From Aphanothece sacrum FPU1 (lineage in GTDB: Bacteria > Cyanobacteriota > Cyanobacteriia > Cyanobacteriales > Microcystaceae), in assembly GCF_003864295.1 (NCBI RefSeq), contig NZ_BDQK01000013.1:558001-622000 (forward strand): DNA of 64,000 nt, written 5' to 3'. Each line of letters opens with the position of its first letter. Positions within the stretch are counted from its first letter, which is position 1. Under the pieces are notes generated by a model. That model made no database searches and was not told the DNA's origin. It saw only the letters and a program-made list of their open reading frames with translations. Below, in pieces: positions 63,111-64,000 of the stretch. The translations under genes were made by a program, and so were the position numbers.

Positions 63111-64000
63111 TCATAGAGGCCTAGAACACCAAATTTCTGGTTCCAAATTTTCATCTGTTACTTTTTCAATGAATAATGGTTGAGATTGTTTATCAGGATG
63201 ATCAGTATAAACTCTCTTGATAAGAGTTATTTCGTCATCATCAGAATCAAGAACTTCTCCATCTTCAAACCAAACATATTTATTGAGATAAGCTTGTCGA
63301 AGCTTAGTTATCTCAGCTTGAAACTTAGTAAATTGTTCTTCAATATACTGTTCAGAGTTGTTGTGATCTTTCATGACTTTAATTTCCTCATTAAGACCAA
63401 TTTTATAAGCTGCAAGTAAACGTGAAAAATTGGTTACAAAATCTAGATCTCCGCTCGTAAATATATGTTTATATCCTGTAAATAAAGATAAAGTACCAAC
63501 AACTTCACCTTGAATTGATAAGGGAAAACAAATAAATGATTTTAGTTTTTGCTTTGTTATCCATTCTCGATTTCTAAAGTCATCAGGATTTTCATCTATA
63601 TGTTTAATCATATATTGCCCTGTTTCAGCAACTTTTCCTACCATTCCTTCTCCTATTTTTCTAATTTCATTTCTTCTTTCAGTCATCTTAATATCATAAG
63701 TGCTTGCTGTTTCAAAAACGGGTAAACGATCACCTTCTAAAAAACGCAAAATACAAGCCTTATAAGGAGTTAATTTACTAACTAATTGCTTGATAATTGA
63801 TTGATAAATCTCTGCAGCGTTATTATAATTATATTTATTAGGATTTACAAGAATTTGAGTGATTTGTGCAATTACGATTTCTTCTTGTTTTTTTCTAACT
63901 CTAGATATAGCTTTACCTAGATGTCCACCAATAAGGGTTAACTCAAAAACTTCTTCCTGTGAGTAACATGAATTTTCATCAGCTTGTTGAGATTTACTAT
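63111..64000 (-). CDS. GAF-domain protein, 5' end outside the window
   Basis: The frame is open from the window edge to a stop at 63111; the start is not seen. Visible text runs SKSQQADENSCYSQEEVFE..., a helical stretch, then KLTPYKACILRFLEGDRLPV, which opens a GAF domain (GEGMVGKVAETGQYMIKHI; SFICFPLSIQGEVVGTLSLF). A coiled coil (EEIKVMKDHNNSEQYIEEQFTKFQAEI) and an ~50-residue acidic tail follow. GAF domains bind small ligands or tetrapyrroles; no clear chromophore-binding cysteine is visible. It heads the operon with the protease-like and membrane genes, so it may be the sensor. Confidence 0.8.
   Translation of the reverse strand, partial: SKSQQADENSCYSQEEVFELTLIGGHLGKAISRVRKKQEEIVIAQITQILVNPNKYNYNNAAEIYQSIIKQLVSKLTPYKACILRFLEGDRLPVFETASTYDIKMTERRNEIRKIGEGMVGKVAETGQYMIKHIDENPDDFRNREWITKQKLKSFICFPLSIQGEVVGTLSLFTGYKHIFTSGDLDFVTNFSRLLAAYKIGLNEEIKVMKDHNNSEQYIEEQFTKFQAEITKLRQAYLNKYVWFEDGEVLDSDDDEITLIKRVYTDHPDKQSQPLFIEKVTDENLEPEIWCSRPL

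Overview
The window is cyanobacterial chromosome. It carries chlD (magnesium chelatase), ycf35 and ycf46, many GCGATCGC (HIP1) octamers, 7-bp tandem repeats and cyanobacterial-type RNA polymerase genes. rpoB is followed directly by rpoC2 with no rpoC1 between them, a split known from Synechocystis 6803. With the low GC and heavy load of small mobile elements, this suggests a unicellular member of the Synechocystis / Crocosphaera / Microcystis group. The species cannot be named from sequence alone.

Layout. (1) 1-10.3 kb is an accessory biosynthetic island: a cytochrome P450 on the minus strand, then a plus-strand operon of two paralogous Fe(II)/2-oxoglutarate oxygenases, an Asp/Glu-racemase-like enzyme, an EamA exporter and an O-methyltransferase, then an ABC exporter on the minus strand. 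The operon lies between two 120-bp direct repeats, and the wider segment between two outward-facing IS200/IS605-type end hairpins. (2) 10.5-12 kb holds a HepT/MntA toxin-antitoxin pair and two small unknown genes. (3) 12.2-20.2 kb holds an RluA-like pseudouridine synthase with an altered catalytic motif, an IF-3-like gene, a class A penicillin-binding protein, a four-helix-bundle gene embedded in 9-bp minisatellites, and mreBCD. (4) 20.6-25.2 kb holds ssb and a surface-polysaccharide set: glycosyltransferase, sugar-phosphate transferase, GDP-mannose dehydratase and GDP-fucose synthase. (5) 25.7-30.5 kb is one giant FG-GAP / cadherin-like / RTX protein. (6) 30.9-48.1 kb is mainly core: rpsT, tatD, rpoB, rpoC2, a B12-binding radical SAM protein, small membrane or lipoproteins, and chlD.

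(7) 48.2-52.5 kb is a plus-strand run of small modules (DUF262 + HEPN pair, a PIN toxin pair, unknown small genes). Same-orientation copies of a ~50-bp hairpin repeat follow them at 660-790 bp intervals. (8) 52.8-55.3 kb is the ycf35, ycf46 and small DNA-binding-like gene group. (9) 55.4-59.4 kb is a minus-strand defence or toxin-like island: a RelE-type toxin split by a 189-bp miniature element, a PD-(D/E)XK-nuclease::ParA fusion with a ParB-like partner, and a papain-fold toxin-like pair. (10) 59.5-64 kb holds ilvD, an Uma2-family nuclease gene between two copies of a hairpin repeat, and an operon of a GAF-domain protein, a retropepsin-like protein and a small membrane protein that runs off the end.

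The best candidates for an undescribed system are the nuclease-ParA/ParB-like pair (56247-58456), the repeat-punctuated module array (48.2-52.5 kb), the self-duplicating four-helix-bundle/minisatellite locus (16.88-17.88 kb) and the biosynthetic island. No tRNA, rRNA or CRISPR array was recognised.
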